64,000 bases of DNA, from contig JANATG010000006.1 of the NCBI GenBank assembly GCA_029449235.1, positions 124,001 to 188,000 of the forward strand, read 5' to 3'. Under the pieces are notes generated by a model that was not told the origin of the DNA, did no database searches, and saw only the letters and a list, made by a program, of their open reading frames with translations. Shown here in pieces: positions 32,733-46,086 of this stretch. Made by a program: the position numbers and the translations under genes. This stretch comes from Linnemannia schmuckeri. Lineage: Eukaryota; Mortierellomycota; Mortierellomycetes; Mortierellales; Mortierellaceae. The first letter of the stretch is position 1. The number at the start of each line of letters is the position of its first letter.

Positions 32733-34058
32733 GTGCGCTCTTTGTCTCTTTGCGTGTGTGACATGGTACGCTGTCCTTGCTCTTTTCCTCTATCTTCTCT
32801 TCCCACTATAACCCATACCCTTCGATCCCCTCGTTCCCCTCGGACTCGCCTGTGTTCGATATTGCTTGGACCAATCGCAATGCGCCTTTTGCACTCTATT
32901 TCTTATTCCAAACAAGGTTTTGTTTGTTTTACGTTTTTTTCTATTATTTTCGACCTATCAGAAATCCACGCGGGCTGAGGGCGTCCATCCATACGCCTTG
33001 CTCGCATGTCCGACATCTCATGTCTTTCTCGACCGGAGAAGCAGAGCAAAGTAGGCTTAGTGATCCTAAATCCAAGAAAAGGAGAAAGGAACATGCTACC
33101 AAAGAGGGAGAAGTGGATGTCTGGATTGTGGGCCTTTCTTGCTTTTGTGGACACAACCCTTTGTCAGGAGGATGTCAAGAGTGGAGAAAAGGAATACCAA
33201 AAAAAACGCTCTTTTCTATTGCTCCATTGACCATTGGTTTACTCGTGTCTCTTGTTCTGCGCCACGGTCGGATGATTGATATGTGTACCAAACAGTTGAA
33301 AAGGATTAAGTGCTCCTCGGTGTTGAGATCCGAGTCGACTGTTCTGTTTCTCTTTTCTCTCTTTTTTTCTTTTGGTTTCTCTTCACACTTCTCCCTTTTC
33401 TCGTTTCCTCTTTCTCCAATAACCTTTTAATTCTATTTTTCACCCCCGCCCATCGTTCTCCAATTCATTCTTCAGGAACATTGATTGACTCTTTCTTTTT
33501 TTTTTTATTCTTTTATATTTTTTTTTTAATTCTCTCTCCTCTTCTGTTCTCCACTTCCCCACTTTCTTTTCTTTTCTTTCTCCACTTTCATCGCTCTCTT
33601 TTGTACCATACACATATACTCTCATCCAAAAAAAAAAAAAAAAAAATTGTCTGCAAGAGACTGCATATATTCTTTCCCATCGACCTCCCTTCCTTCCCTC
33701 TCCCTTCTTTCGCCTGTCTTTGTTCAACAGTGCTGCTGCAAGATTGCAAGTACAGTTGTTTCTAGCGCCAATTTTTCGTTTTTCCTTCCCTTCCTCTTTT
33801 CCTCTCTTCCTTCACCCCAGCCAATCCTGTGTCCCCAAAAGTCCCCTCAGCTCAGGCACATTTCACTATTAAATTTTAATTCACACAAAACAACTCTTTT
33901 GCTCACGCACTGGTCCCCTTCCTCTTCACAACGCACAAGGTAACAACTCTCATACACACGACTACGACTTGCGCTCCTATAGACATACGCTTAAGCCCTT
34001 TCAACATGATGACGATGACGATAGTAATAGACTTTACGTAGTCAAAAGTGAGACGACG

Positions 34059-34103
34059 ATTCTCTTGGCATCACCCACATCCTTTACAAGATGCCAAGAG
34101 AAT
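34059..34103. repeat. Perfect 14-base inverted repeat (hairpin)
   Basis: ATTCTCTTGGCATC at 34059-34072 is exactly inverted as GATGCCAAGAGAAT at 34090-34103, with a 17-base loop. It stands out in a pyrimidine-rich region with no gene. Confidence 0.8.
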
Positions 34104-34644
34104 AGCCTCTACAGCCCAAACTTTCTTTATCCTTTTGCCCAACAGCCTGGTTCAAATGTGGGTCGGTTCTCTTCTTGCTGTCAGCAATCCACCCCTGTTG
34201 TGGAAGAACAGTGCGCGCCTACATTTTTCTCAATAATCTTTTCTTGTTATTCTTGCACATGCCCTTTTGCCGGCGCACAGGGGGGGGGGGGGGAGAGTCC
34301 ATCGAAACAAACAATAGAATATAAGTGTTCGCTTTTATTGCTATTAGAATTTGTCGACTATTAGGAGTGGGTGTACCATTCTGGATAACCAGCACCATGC
34401 TTTACATGGCGTCGTTCGACTTGCACGAGGTTGACCAGCTCACATATAATAATATTTGCGATACCTCTCTGAATACACCCACACGATCTCCACTTTATCT
34501 CCACTCCTTCTCCATCGTGGTTGCCGTGTACTTCACCCACGTTTATTTTTATTAGAGTATGGGCTAGGGTGATTTAGACTACTTCGTCTACTCGTACTCT
34601 CCGATGCTTTGTTGTTATTGCAAACAAAGTGAACTATCCTCTCT

Positions 34645-34720
34645 CTCTTCTTCTCTCTTCTTCTCTCTTCTTCTCTCTTCTTCTCTCTTCTTCTCTCTTC
34701 TTCTCTCTTCTTCTCTCTCT
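34645..34720. repeat. TTCTTCTCTC microsatellite
   Basis: About seven direct copies of a 10-base pyrimidine unit, followed by degenerate copies to about 34790. Confidence 0.85.
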
Positions 34721-35390
34721 TTTCTTCTCTCTCTCTTCTTCTTCTCTCTCCTTCTCTCTCGCTTCTTCTCTCTCTCTTCTCTCTCTTCTTCAATCCATTC
34801 AACATTCGCGCTTCGCACATCCCAAAGAACAGCAGACGGTTCACACACAAAGGCTTTTTTCCCTTCTTGCCTGTTGTTTATTTTTCCATTTCTTCCTTTC
34901 TTTCTTTTTCTTTTGTCATCCATTGAACCACTTTCCTTCCCTCTGTATAAGCATATATGTGCATGTATGTGCATGTATGTGTGTCTGCGCCCCGAATTTA
35001 CACTCATCCATCTCCACTTCTCTCTGTCTTCCTTCCCCTCTTTTTCTCCTTGCAATTGATATTCACCTCGTTCTCCTTTATTAATCTTCTTTTATACTCA
35101 TTTCCTTATTCTTCTTTTCCGTTTTTGCACCTTTATCCCCACCCACATCATCCATCTCCCTTGAATTGTCTTGGCTCGTTGAAACAGCCGTTATTTCACT
35201 TAGCTGACTGGACGATATATATACAAGTGATCCAACGCACAGAACAGTTAGCTCAATCCCCGATCCTCATTTTAAAACACTTTCTCCCCCCTCCTACGCG
35301 AGATTATTCTTATCCGATCTTTTCTCACCAACCACTCACACCAGTCGACACACAGACATCAAAGAACAATCGATAACATAAAAAAGAAAA

Positions 35391-37033
35391 ATGTCTTTGG
35401 ATGCAACAGCACCACCTTCTTCGCTCCCACCTCCAACAAAAATCAAGTCTTGGACAAAGCGGTCAAGGTCAGCCAACCCCGCCGTCTACTGTTGCTGCTG
35501 CCCAGTCGCCTCCGGTGTCTGGACCCTCGCCCTCTGCCTCATCGTACGTACCTCCCTCTCCTTCATTGACATCCTGCCTTCAGTACACCCACACAAATTA
35601 CTAACCCACTCTCCACTCCCCCTATTCAATAGGTCCCATCAGTGGCATTGGTGCTAGGATTGAACATTGCAAACCCTCAAGGAGTAATTAAGTTCAACAC
35701 CCCAGTCCAAGCAAAGGCCTTTTACAGCGTCATCTATTCACTCTATGCGCTCATCGGACTCGCCATCGGCCTAGGACTCAACCGCCTCGCCAACGCCAAC
35801 CGTCGACTCCGGGTTCTCATTATCCTTTACTGGTTCCTGATTGCTACTACTATCATCGAAGGAATCTACTTTGGAGTCATGATTGCCAAGAATAAGGCTA
35901 AGTTTATCACCAACTGCGTTAATGGGCCTTTGAATACGGGAGGTACACCTTCAGGTACTCTTTCGCCGGTCGTTGTTGAAGCAGGAGCAGGGATTAATGG
36001 GACGGTCAGTGCTGCTGGCGGTGAGGGAGGAGGCAAGTTGGGACGTGGAGTGAATTGCCACAAGACTGGGGCCATGATTGGCGCGATCTATATCGCAGGT
36101 CCTGGAGGATGGGTCATCCTGCACATTGCTTGGATCCTGATGGTGGTCTTGTATGCCAAGGCGCTTCGACGACACTACGCTGCGGATGAGGAACATGGAC
36201 CTGTCAAGATGGCACCTCTTACCGCAGCCGCTGGTCCTGGACACGGACATAACTTGGATCGATCATTTAGCAAATCAGGACTCTATCGCTCTTTCACCAA
36301 ACAACAGCAGTATCAACTGGAGGATGCCCACGAGAAAGGCACTGGGAACATCGGAGCAGTCTCTGGATTCCATTCACACCAAAACCACCCGTTTCAGCTC
36401 GACAACAGTTCGCGTCGTTCGTCGTCTGGAGGGTTGGGAGCCATGTTCCGCAATATGCGCCCTTGGTCGTCGTATTCCAACAACTCCTCGACTGTTCAGG
36501 ATCCCACTTCCAACAACAACAGTAGTGTTGACAAGAACAAGGCGATGCACGTCATTGATGAGGATGATGTGACAAACGAAGAGGAACGTGGTCGGAGTCG
36601 CACCCCTCGTCGCCAAGGCCGGAACAGCAACATCAGTATCACCATCACCATCACCAACAACGACATACCTGCAGACGAGCATGAGAGTGACGGCAGTAGC
36701 TCTGACGACGATGAAAACAACAACACCAGCCGTCTCACCCGCCTGGGAACATCGGGCACTGACAACTCACTCTCCTCTAGGACAGATATCCCCGCCGACG
36801 GCAAGGGCTGGTGGATCCGTCAAATCGAAGGCAAACGTAGGGGGGAGATCTGTCCTTGTACGCTGGACCCACGGGAGTTTGACACGCGCGAGTTGGGACC
36901 CTGCTGGTGTGGGAAGGAGAGACGGATCAGTAGTCAGGCGTCTAATTCTGCAATTGGCCTTGTTGCAGGTTCTTCCCCGGGATCGTCGTCTTCGACTTCG
37001 ATTGCTCCTACCCAGAGGCAGCGGCAGCAATAG
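35391..37033 (+). CDS. Four-helix membrane protein with cysteine-rich C-terminus
   Basis: Exons 35391-35543 and 35633-37033 join in phase to give 517 residues. I do not recognise the family. After a Pro/Ser-rich start there is the cysteine run YCCCCPVASG and four hydrophobic helices: ALCLIVPSVALVLGL, IYSLYALIGLAIGLGL, LIILYWFLIATTIIEGIYFG and GGWVILHIAWILMVVLYA. A loop of about 60 residues rich in Gly and Ser separates helices 3 and 4. The cytosolic-type tail is Ser/Asn/Asp-rich (disordered). Near its end is a compact Cys motif, CPCTLDPREFDTRELGPCWCG, next to GWWIRQIEGKRRG, which could bind a metal. The topology is reminiscent of small tetraspan membrane proteins. No function is assigned. Confidence 0.7.
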
Positions 37034-40000
37034 GAGGTGGCGGTGGAGATGCGACTGATGGTTTTGAGTCCTGCTAAGAGTGCTGATGTTAGTGCAAAGC
37101 AACCTAATCATTGCCTGATCGTGCGTGATCACGCGCTTTATTTTGGACGCGTGCCATTTTATATTTCCTACTTTTTTTCCCTTTCCATTTTTTTCCCCTC
37201 CTTTCTTTCTCCTCCACCCGCCATTGTACAAAACTACGACACACTTCGACAACCACCACTACTTGCATTTATTATTTTTCACTTGTACAAACACTACTTT
37301 TTGTATATTAAAAAAATCGCTTATAGAAAACAGTCCTTTGATGACAGAGTTGTATCGGCCAGAGTTGACAATATTGTATGAAATCAAAAAACAAAGAGAA
37401 TGGGACACAGTTCTGAGAACAGTCAGAGGGATTCTTGAAGACAGAAGCCATATCCCATAAAAAAGAATGAAGCACAGCGCGAAAGCGTGGTCCATTTGAT
37501 GATAATTTGTTTAATTAAAAGAAAGACGAAAAAGTTGGTAAAGACTCTTCAGAGATTCTCAAATTGTTTGGATCGCATAGTAGGAGAAAGATTTTGATAA
37601 AGCCATATGACGAAAGGAGTGTGTATATCCATCGAAAGTGAATATCGTTTGTTGAAGTTGACTAGTTCTTTTTTGATATCGAAGACAAAAACGAGCTCCC
37701 ATAACAGACAAGCAAAAAGCCTCCTCGACGACAACTACTTCAAATTTGACAATACGGCAAAAGTAACATTGGATGGAGGACAGGCATCCGTTATTAACAA
37801 TTTTTTTTGTTTAAAAGAAAAAAAAAAAAGAGCAAATTCTGTACGCTATACGGCATCGTCCTGAGTTTGTCGGGAGATCGATGATGATGAGCAAAAGAAG
37901 AAAGGATCTACAATATTCTTTACACATATCTTCCTTCACAAAAAAAAAAAAGAAAATCATGAAGCTGAACCCGAAATTAATGAAAAACGTTAACGAGAAA
38001 ATATAGGTGTATCGTCTCCGAATATTGGAACATATCCTCTAAAATGACAATTCCTAGATCGAAATCTGAAGGTCGCTCTCAGGCACAGAGACATCCGTGA
38101 CTAAGATGTAAATTTCACGAACGACAAAAAAAGGAGGGACAATGGATCTTTAACCGAAAAATCGTTCAAGTTACAGGTTGGAAGATGGACATGACACCTA
38201 AAAGCACCAAAGATCATGCTTGTCTCTAGAAGAACAGGGATCGGAATCGGCGCTTAAAAGCAAAAGACTGAATAACCAAAGAGAACTTTGCCTCTCATGG
38301 CATTACCTGGAATTTATTTATTACTGGAATAAGGAACGAAGCGGCAAGCTTCGCCTAAGCTTATATGCACGTGTATTGCTCATAGATCATCTTCGCCCTG
38401 CAGCTCGAATCATGCGCGTCAGGCGTTACATTTACCATGGACGCCCTAATCTTCATGACATACTGGATGGAAATATGGCTGCTGAATAGATTAGGTATGG
38501 CGAGCTTCGGTTGATGTTATCAGCGAACAAAAAAAAAACAATTACATCGCAAGATCACGAAAAGGACGCATTGGTCGTATCAAATACGCATCATGATGTT
38601 CAAAGATTTCTTTCTCGCTTGTATTCATGGTCAATTGACCAGCATTTTCACATTTCTTGAAAAGTACGAGCAAGGAAGTAATCAAAATGAGGGATCGTCT
38701 GAGGTGGGCACTTTTCTTATACAAAGGAGCCGTTCATCAAAACACACAATGGTCTAGCCGGACTCGTTGTTGGTGAACTGTGAACAGAAAGCAAGGATCC
38801 TTAGCCTTGTTTGAAAAAAAATGTATGAGTTGCTGTGGCGAATATCCATTATTTTTTTTAAAAAAAATTTAGGCCGAAAAAGGTTGCATCTTTCTTTGTC
38901 ACCGATGAGTCCCGCATCTGCCTATTCAAGCTCAAATCCTCGTGTCAATTCTACTACTATTTTTGTTTCATAACAAAGTTGCTCTCCACCACATCTCAAA
39001 TCCTTATTTTATTTGAAAGGCCACATGTACAGACGTCTTGGAACTATTACAAATGGACATTGAAAGTATTTTGTGCAACTGAATAAAGAAAAAAATCGCG
39101 TTGAAAAAGACCGAGGTATAGTTGGTGTCCAATTAGAAGAAAGAAAGGAATCGGCGTCTAGTACTGGATCCCTTTTCAACTTTCATTACGAAATTAAAAG
39201 GCTTGCAGTGTTGCCCATCGGGGCCTGAAGTCGACATGGGGTTATGAATCTAGACTAGAAGATCAATGTTTAGAGCTCGCCTTAGGAGCGAGAGGAGCGA
39301 AAAAAAACTGATCAGCTTGCTTCGCAACGGACTGTAAAGTACACCCTGCGCGTGAAAATCTTGCCAAAAAAAACGCTACTTAAACAATTACCACGCCCGC
39401 ATTGTTGGTGAATGTAACCACGAACGGAACCCGGTGTCTAATGAGTTGGTCAGAACGTATGCGATCTTGAAGATGACCAGCCAGAGCAACGATTCTGTGA
39501 TGGGCTGGTGATTTCATGGAGAGAAGGATCCTTATGAGGGCGAACGGCGACCATAATGGTCTAGGCTGGCGAAGTTGTTGTTTGGTCTATTCGATGGTGA
39601 AGGATATGATAGTGTTGACGCTGTATGGTCTTATCGGCGATTTTTAATTCAAATCAGAACATCATTGATTGGGTAAATCAGCGGAAGGCGAAGTGCTCAG
39701 TTTCTTCTAAACTACCTTGATCCGCCAGCGTGATGTATTTTTTGTTTCTTCTGAAAGAAAAGTTGAAGATTCAGTTGGAAATTGACAGAAGAATCTTATC
39801 GTTCGGATCATCTATCTTCAATAATATCTCTATAGAAAGATATCCTCTTCTTGTTGCTCTGACTGAAGGTAAATGACTAGAGGAACAACTGTATCCTCCA
39901 GGACTGATAGTAGCACAAGCGTCAGCAGGGTCCAGAGCGCACGCTATCATCAAATGTTATTTTGGCACTGCTTAATTTGACGGCAAGGTTTGCATTTTCC

Positions 40001-40616
40001 CAATAACTCTCCGCTTTAGAAACGACATCGCAATCAAGTCCAGATTCTATGGACGGGGATGGAGTTTGAGTGGTAAAAGAATACATCCGGTGACACGCGT
40101 ATCGTCGACTAGCAAAAAAGTTTTTTTTTTCCTATACCATTCCAGTCAGCATGAACGAAATAAAGTCCGACGGCCAGAAACGTGAATCTTTGTTCAAAAC
40201 GTCTGTGTTAAAAAATAATCGGAGTCGCTCAAAGAAAAAACTAAACAGCCTGAATGAGGTTACTCATGTAGAAGAGAAGAAAGATGGCCGAGCGTCAAGT
40301 CGAACAATCTTGTCCTGGTGCCATGAAAGTATTTATTTTCTTCCAGAGACAAACACGATGAAGATAAAAGATTCTTCTTGTGGGTAACATTCCGACGCGT
40401 AAAAGTCATTCTACATGTCAAAGCGCACAGAGAATATCAAACGTTGGCCTAGATCATTGTCGGGGTCAAACGGCAAATGGAACAAAGTCCAAAGCGATGC
40501 CAGCGTGTAATCGCTCATGTATCACACATTTTTTCAAAGACCACACTTTCGTGTGAAAATCGAGAAAGATAAGGATTTAAAGACTGTGTTTAAAAGGGTT
40601 CTCAGGTTTCAAGTCT
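37034..40616. other. Gene-poor A/T-rich region, left part
   Basis: No gene is supported on either strand. Open frames are short, lack spliceable extensions and match no family I know. Several short A or T runs occur. The first about 400 bases are probably the 3' region of the membrane protein gene. Confidence 0.45.
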
Positions 40617-40621
40617 CGGTA

Positions 40622-40819
40622 TGTAATAGCAGCAGAAGAAGGGGAGCAGACTGGAGGAGGAGGTAGAAACGGATGGTCTTTAATGTACAGGAGGATCAGG
40701 GTATTTATGTATGCTAAGTTATAGATGTGGTGTGGTTGGGGGTCTGGTGGTTAGATGGCTATGTGGCTAGATGGGAATGTGGTTAGATGACAGACTGGAT
40801 AGCCTAGGTTACTGTCACA
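40622..40819 (-). mobile_element. Solo LTR of a retrotransposon
   Basis: The 198-base segment starts TGTAATAG and ends CTGTCACA, an inverted TGT...ACA boundary. It is flanked by the exact 5 bp duplication CGGTA at 40617-40621 and 40820-40824. Read on the minus strand it starts TGTGACAGTAACC, has three imperfect copies of a CCATCTAACCACA-type unit, a CATAAATA box and a pyrimidine-rich segment before the end TATTACA, a layout typical of Ty3/Gypsy LTRs. No internal retroelement sequence adjoins it, so recombination between two LTRs probably removed the body. Confidence 0.82.
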
Positions 40820-40824
40820 CGGTA

Positions 40825-43800
40825 CCCATAAACGCGTATCTATATTTTATTCAAACGGTTAATCACAGCAAATTGATATCGACCATATGTATGGATTTAA
40901 TAAATAAATGCTTTTCATCTCCAAGATAAAATAAACGAAAGTGGAAGATTTTGGCCCAGCCATTGACTATCTCAAGACGCATGCAAATCTCAGGGACGGG
41001 TTCTTAGTCATTTGAATGAAGTTATCAAAATGGCACTTTTGGGGGAAAAAAAGGAAAAGAGGAGGAACGACTGAAAACTCCTGTCACATATCCACCTCCA
41101 AAACCGATATGGATAACATTTGTAGAAAGATTTTGCATCGCCAGCATGGATGGAACAAGTAACAATATAGCTCTGCATAAAAAAATAGTCAAAGGCACGA
41201 AAGAAGCCACGAATTGGGAGGATCCATTGATGAGTCATCCTGAATTAGCGTATCTGAAGACCCTCATTATAATACCATCCAGCAAGAGAAAGACAAGTAC
41301 GATGGCATGGACTATCGGTGAATGGAAAAATGACGCGAGCAGCCCGAAAGAACATGTATACAATAAAGGCGCTCTTTGGATTATATGTAAAGGTCATTGC
41401 ACCTCTTCTTCGACCTGTCGTTACCCAACCGTGTCGATTTTGAGCGCATCAAAATGACAACGTACGATTACCTTACAGTACTGTCACTTGAAAGAACGTT
41501 TATATTCGTCTGGGATACTCACTGTCAGGACTTCAACCGCTGGCAGACCAATAAGTCAGCGATGCGCTCAGTAAGTTTTTTTTCCCCTTTAGAACCTCAC
41601 AGTCGCAACGACAGTCCGTAGATCGCTTGAAGTGATTCTTTCGTTGACAAAAGAAACGGATTGAACTACACCAGCAATTGGCCTTGAATATGTTCGAAAG
41701 CACAATACTGTGAGCTTTAAGTGGGTTTGAGTAGGGGTTTTTTCGTGACGAAGCGGTCAGCTCGTGTTGGCATTTTCTGTAATTCAAACAAACAGCCACC
41801 AGACGTGAAAGAAGACCTAGTTGAATCAGCCAGGGAATCGTTAGGTTAAACTAGAAGCCTACAACAGTCCCAATCGGTCAAATCAGTGCAAAAATTAGCG
41901 GCCAAGTTTTTGTTAACATCATTAATCCGCGAGCGCAATATATATATGTATTTATTGGTTGAAAGAAGATTCAAGAGATGACCTTGGCATTAGCAATGAC
42001 ATGCTGACAATTTGTTTCGTTTAGTCCTCAATATATTGTCGATCAAAAAAAAAATGTGTCAATCCTGCTGCCCGAAAAACGGACATAAAGCGGATTATTT
42101 TTTACACCCTCCTGGACCGATGATAGGAACAGCGCCCTGAAGCATTACCCAATACGCTATTGTCTATTTCATGTATGTTATTTGACACCGCCTAGACACT
42201 TCCACGGTTTGCAAAATGCGGATCGCGCATCATGTTTTTATGTTGTTAATCTTGACACCTAGAGCCGCTTTTTATACCGGCGAAGATATCAAGGTATCCA
42301 TTTTTTTTTGTTTTTTTTTTCAAAGAGCAAATACCAATGGAGAGACGTGCATGATTTTTTGTGGTGTTGAATGGACGCGCCTTGCATTGGCTGCGCCTTG
42401 AATCGGCCATTGATACTTCCCACACCGCGATATCGGCCGCAAGAAAAAAAATACAACAACTGTATCGAATTACTGAACGATCTCATCACGAAACCGAATT
42501 GGCGCCTGTGAAAGCAAGCACGCCGGAAGCCATTGTGATATCCCACAAGAGCAAAAAGCCAGGAGTACCTTATCACCTTATTGTCAGATCAAAAACGCTC
42601 CAGCGATGAAAAACGACAATACTATCAATGCCAAATTCCATCGGTGGGGGGTGGAACTTGAGTTGTTAAAGAGATCGATTATGGTATATTTGCATCGTCG
42701 ACGAGCATGCACGATTTATTTCTTTGAGAGGCTAGTGGATAAATGCGACCCATGCTCATTAAAAATACCTGTTCAAATCCCTTTATATGAAGAAATAGTC
42801 GAAGTTGATGCAAAAACGCGCCTGAATGCCAAACAAACAAGTTCATGTGGAAAAATAAGAGTTGAACGAGTACACGAGACTCACTTTATTAAAGTGACAT
42901 GAACTTTTTTTTTGGCATTTTTTTGGCGCTATTTTCCAAAGAGTCTTACACAATACAGAATTGTCTCTGAGGGGTTTTGATTCCAATGCATCAAAGTCGT
43001 GCTAGTTGTGAAACGCACAGAGCCTGTCAAACCTGAATCAAATCAACTTCAAGAGTCGACAGCCATAACTGAGCAAAGAACTCAAGCAGTCCAGCTCATA
43101 ACCGGCTGCGCTCCACACAAATTATCGAAGGCCACAACTTGATACGAGATATGGAAAATGTGAGGGTCACAAGATTGTATCTCAAAGATTTGTTTGTGTT
43201 CAGCTTCCCCGCATCCGATAAAATATCTATTTTATTCATATAAAGCTCGAAATGACAAAAACAAATATCGTCCACATTTGTTGAGTCAAAAATGATTGAT
43301 TTTCATTCTTAAAAGAAATAGACTAATGAATGTACTGCAGTCTGAACTATCGATCACTTTAAACAGCATGCGAAACCTCGACACGGTTTCTCTGCCAGTT
43401 GAATGACCAATCCGCACAGCTATTAATGAAATGGCGCGTTCAAGGACCAGTGAAGTGATCCCGTAGCACATCCATCCCGAAAATCAAGACGAGCGGGTTC
43501 TACCAAGTCACCTACGAATCCCCAGCATGAAAAACACTTGAATTTAAAGGATACAACTCTAGTCAAAAAATAGTAAGAGGCGCGTTGGAGATCAAGCGTC
43601 GAACAAATACAAGTCTTAGTGAATCACCCTGAAATATTACGCTTCAAAAATACAAGATAATCGCTATGATACTATTGAGTACGTGAAAAAAATGGCAAGA
43701 TAGCCGCTCTCCTGTCTTATATAATAAATAAAAGAGGTACCTCACTGTGTCACCAGAATAGTGTGTTTCTTTTTCATTATGTCGTTACCTTCAACATTGT

Positions 43801-44017
43801 CAACTTGAGTACCGCAAACAAAGAACCGAAATCCGCCATCTAGATCCTCTTCACTACCATTGCAGAACGTTGAGCGGTGCTTGATGACAAAATAAACAAA
43901 GAAAACTCAAGGGCTGTTGCCTAAACCCCACAACTCTGTACATGTCCAACACCTGCCATGTCGCGCCGAAATTCAAAATCTATTAAAGTACGCGAGCAAA
44001 AGTCAAGCGAAAATGCT
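40825..44017. other. Gene-poor A/T-rich region, right part
   Basis: No gene is supported. The open frames are short and scattered across all frames without a consistent spliced series. The region is A/T-rich with short homopolymers. It may be old transposon-derived DNA with too few features left to name. Confidence 0.4.
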
Positions 44018-45773
44018 TTATTTGATGACACGGCTGCTGTACACAACTCCTCCACCAGGCTGCTTGACACTTCTAGCATGCTTAAGCAACAAAATATCCA
44101 ACTTCTTTTCGTCCAGAACCAAATCGCGCAAGAACGGCCTAATCTCAGGCCCATCCCATTTGGGCTTGACCTCGAACAATGCTGTGAACCGAGCTGCAGC
44201 GTCCAGAGGCAGCTGTGATTTTGAAAAGTATCGAATGTACTGTTGCTGGCTCTTGTCCATCCCTCTATCATTCTCCACAATGTACTCGCCCTAATGGTAG
44301 AAAATAAAAATAATGCCAGAAAATAACCGTCAGACATATCTTTGAACCAGCTCTTTGTAAGACTGCAGATTGTCCATGGAATGTTGACTTACGGCGAGGT
44401 ATTTGAGATCTGCCTTGAAATGCTCCTGCAAAAGCTCGTTCCATTTGAGCATAAAATCCTGCAGCCTCCAGCGATGACCCTAATGATAGACGTTGCAAAT
44501 ACACAGAAGCTTAGTAGCTGTCATCATGTATTGTCGACAACCCTGATTAAGGACTCCTATACTCCTGAACATACCCTTTCAGTAGAGGATAGAAGGTGAA
44601 CTCCCATGAACATCGACACCTTCTTGGCAGAAAGACAATAGTGCTCTAGAAAAAGTCCAGGAAAACGTTAGTTGTTAATACATGGCCCAAAAAGCTGCGG
44701 TTTTACGTGGATCAAATTGAGCGCACAATCCACTCACCAGCTTTGGTCTCGGTCGACGACTCGGTATCCTCTGAAAAGCTGGCTATACAATGCTTGACCA
44801 TCCAAGATGCAATTCCCGATTCCGACTCTGGCGTATCATTCTCAATCTCTGCACAGATACTTTCTGCGTCCACAGAACTAGCCTCCGCCCCGAGAGCATT
44901 CATGGTCGACAGGATCTCTCGAAGAATATCAAACATGAACCGCCGCTTGAACAGTCGCCAGTGTCCATCGATCAAGCAAGCATGGTGTTCCTTGAGCCAA
45001 TCCATAATTTCCTTGTCACTTGCTTGAATAACTGATTGCAGGTTCTCCCATGTATACAAATGGTCCTACAGGCCGATTTGAGATTCTCAAGTCAGTGTCA
45101 TGTCAGGACTCATATATCCGGATACAGCACAAGATGCAAACATATGTGTACCTGGGAGTCAGACTCGTTCGCCCAACCTTCAAATTGGGATTTGGCAAGA
45201 ATCTCACTCAAACGCTTAAGTCGTGGCGAGATTGGGATCAGGTCCAGGACACTATCCAGAATATCCAGTGCTGCTTGTCTACCATACGGCAATTCCCCCA
45301 ACACAGATTCATCAATGTGATACGGATCTGCCTGCAAACTGCTCCCGAACCCCGTGTCCATGTCCATGACCATGTCCATGTCGTGGTCTTTCCTCCTTGA
45401 TTCGATAAGAGGTGCGATAGGGATCAGCATATTGGAAGTGTGGGCGCGTTGGAGACTGAACGTCTGTGTTGGCGTGCACAGCACTGCTGTATCCTTTTCC
45501 AGTCCTCGCACTTGGAAACTATTACTCAAAGAGTAAAGTGATAGGTCGTTAGTATTTTGTTTCCGTTATGAGTGCCTTGCATGTTTCAATACTGTTCTTC
45601 AACATGGCCTTGGTGCAATACCTCAGAGTGGCATTGTCATCCTGTGCGTTGATGTAGCTTTCAAGTGTCTTTGGGATCTCGAGGAGGGTGTAAGTTGACT
45701 GAATAAAGTCCCGTGAAAAGATGATGTTCGTTGTTGTTGCGTTGCTGGGAGGTTGTGTTGATGGGTTTGCCAT
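44018..45773 (-). CDS. DCC1: Dcc1, subunit of the Ctf18-RFC clamp loader
   Basis: Six exons (45773-45622, 45524-45152, 45065-44738, 44645-44575, 44479-44393, 44290-44018) join in phase to give 427 residues, near the family length. The N-terminal half contains AVLCTPTQTFSLQRAHTSNML, typical of the Dcc1 beta-barrel that pairs with Ctf8. The C-terminal winged-helix part contains PKWDGPEIRPFLRDLVLDEKKLDILLLKHARS followed by VVYSSR, closely matching animal DSCC1. Dcc1-Ctf8-Ctf18 loads PCNA at replication forks and supports sister chromatid cohesion. The gene is tandem with the ETF-QO gene, 313 bases apart, and both are on the minus strand. The recovered exon series leaves no gap. Confidence 0.9.
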
Positions 45774-46086
45774 GCCGAGAAGATGCGAAGGAAGGTAAGA
45801 AGAGCACAAAAAACAGGAAAACACGCGAGCCTTTGTTTCTGTTTTGAATTGATAAAAGGCGCCACCAAAATGCTACACGTGACTTGTCTCTTTGCATTTA
45901 AGTTGGCGAGGAAAAAACTATAGAGGCATAATTGACGTTGAAGATACAAGGGTTTATTAAAAAGACAAGTGGGATTGGGCATAATAGCGCATTTGGGCAA
46001 GGCGCAACGGTGAAAGAAAAACAAAAAAAAGAGAAAAGCATCTAAAAAGAAAAAAGGAAAACGAAAAATGAACAAAGAAAAACTGC
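45774..46086 (-). promoter_or_regulatory. Spacer between ETF-QO 3' end and DCC1 start
   Basis: The 313-base spacer holds the ETF-QO 3' UTR (A-rich on the plus strand toward 46086) and the DCC1 promoter. No separate gene is seen. Confidence 0.4.

Larger units (their letters stand above)
32733..35390 (+). promoter_or_regulatory. Long pyrimidine-rich region upstream of the membrane protein gene
   Basis: About 2.6 kb are dominated by T/C tracts on the plus strand. Within it are a poly-A run near 33628-33646, a G run near 34281-34292, a 14-base perfect inverted repeat at 34059-34103, and a TTCTTCTCTC microsatellite near 34645-34720. No protein-coding gene is convincing. It probably holds the promoter and leader of the gene at 35391 and possibly an unrecognised non-coding transcript. 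Confidence 0.4.

Noticed and set aside
33310..35084. Long Phe/Ser/Leu-rich open frames upstream of the membrane protein gene
   Set aside because: They derive from T/C microsatellites, overlap in all three frames and lack any consistent codon bias.
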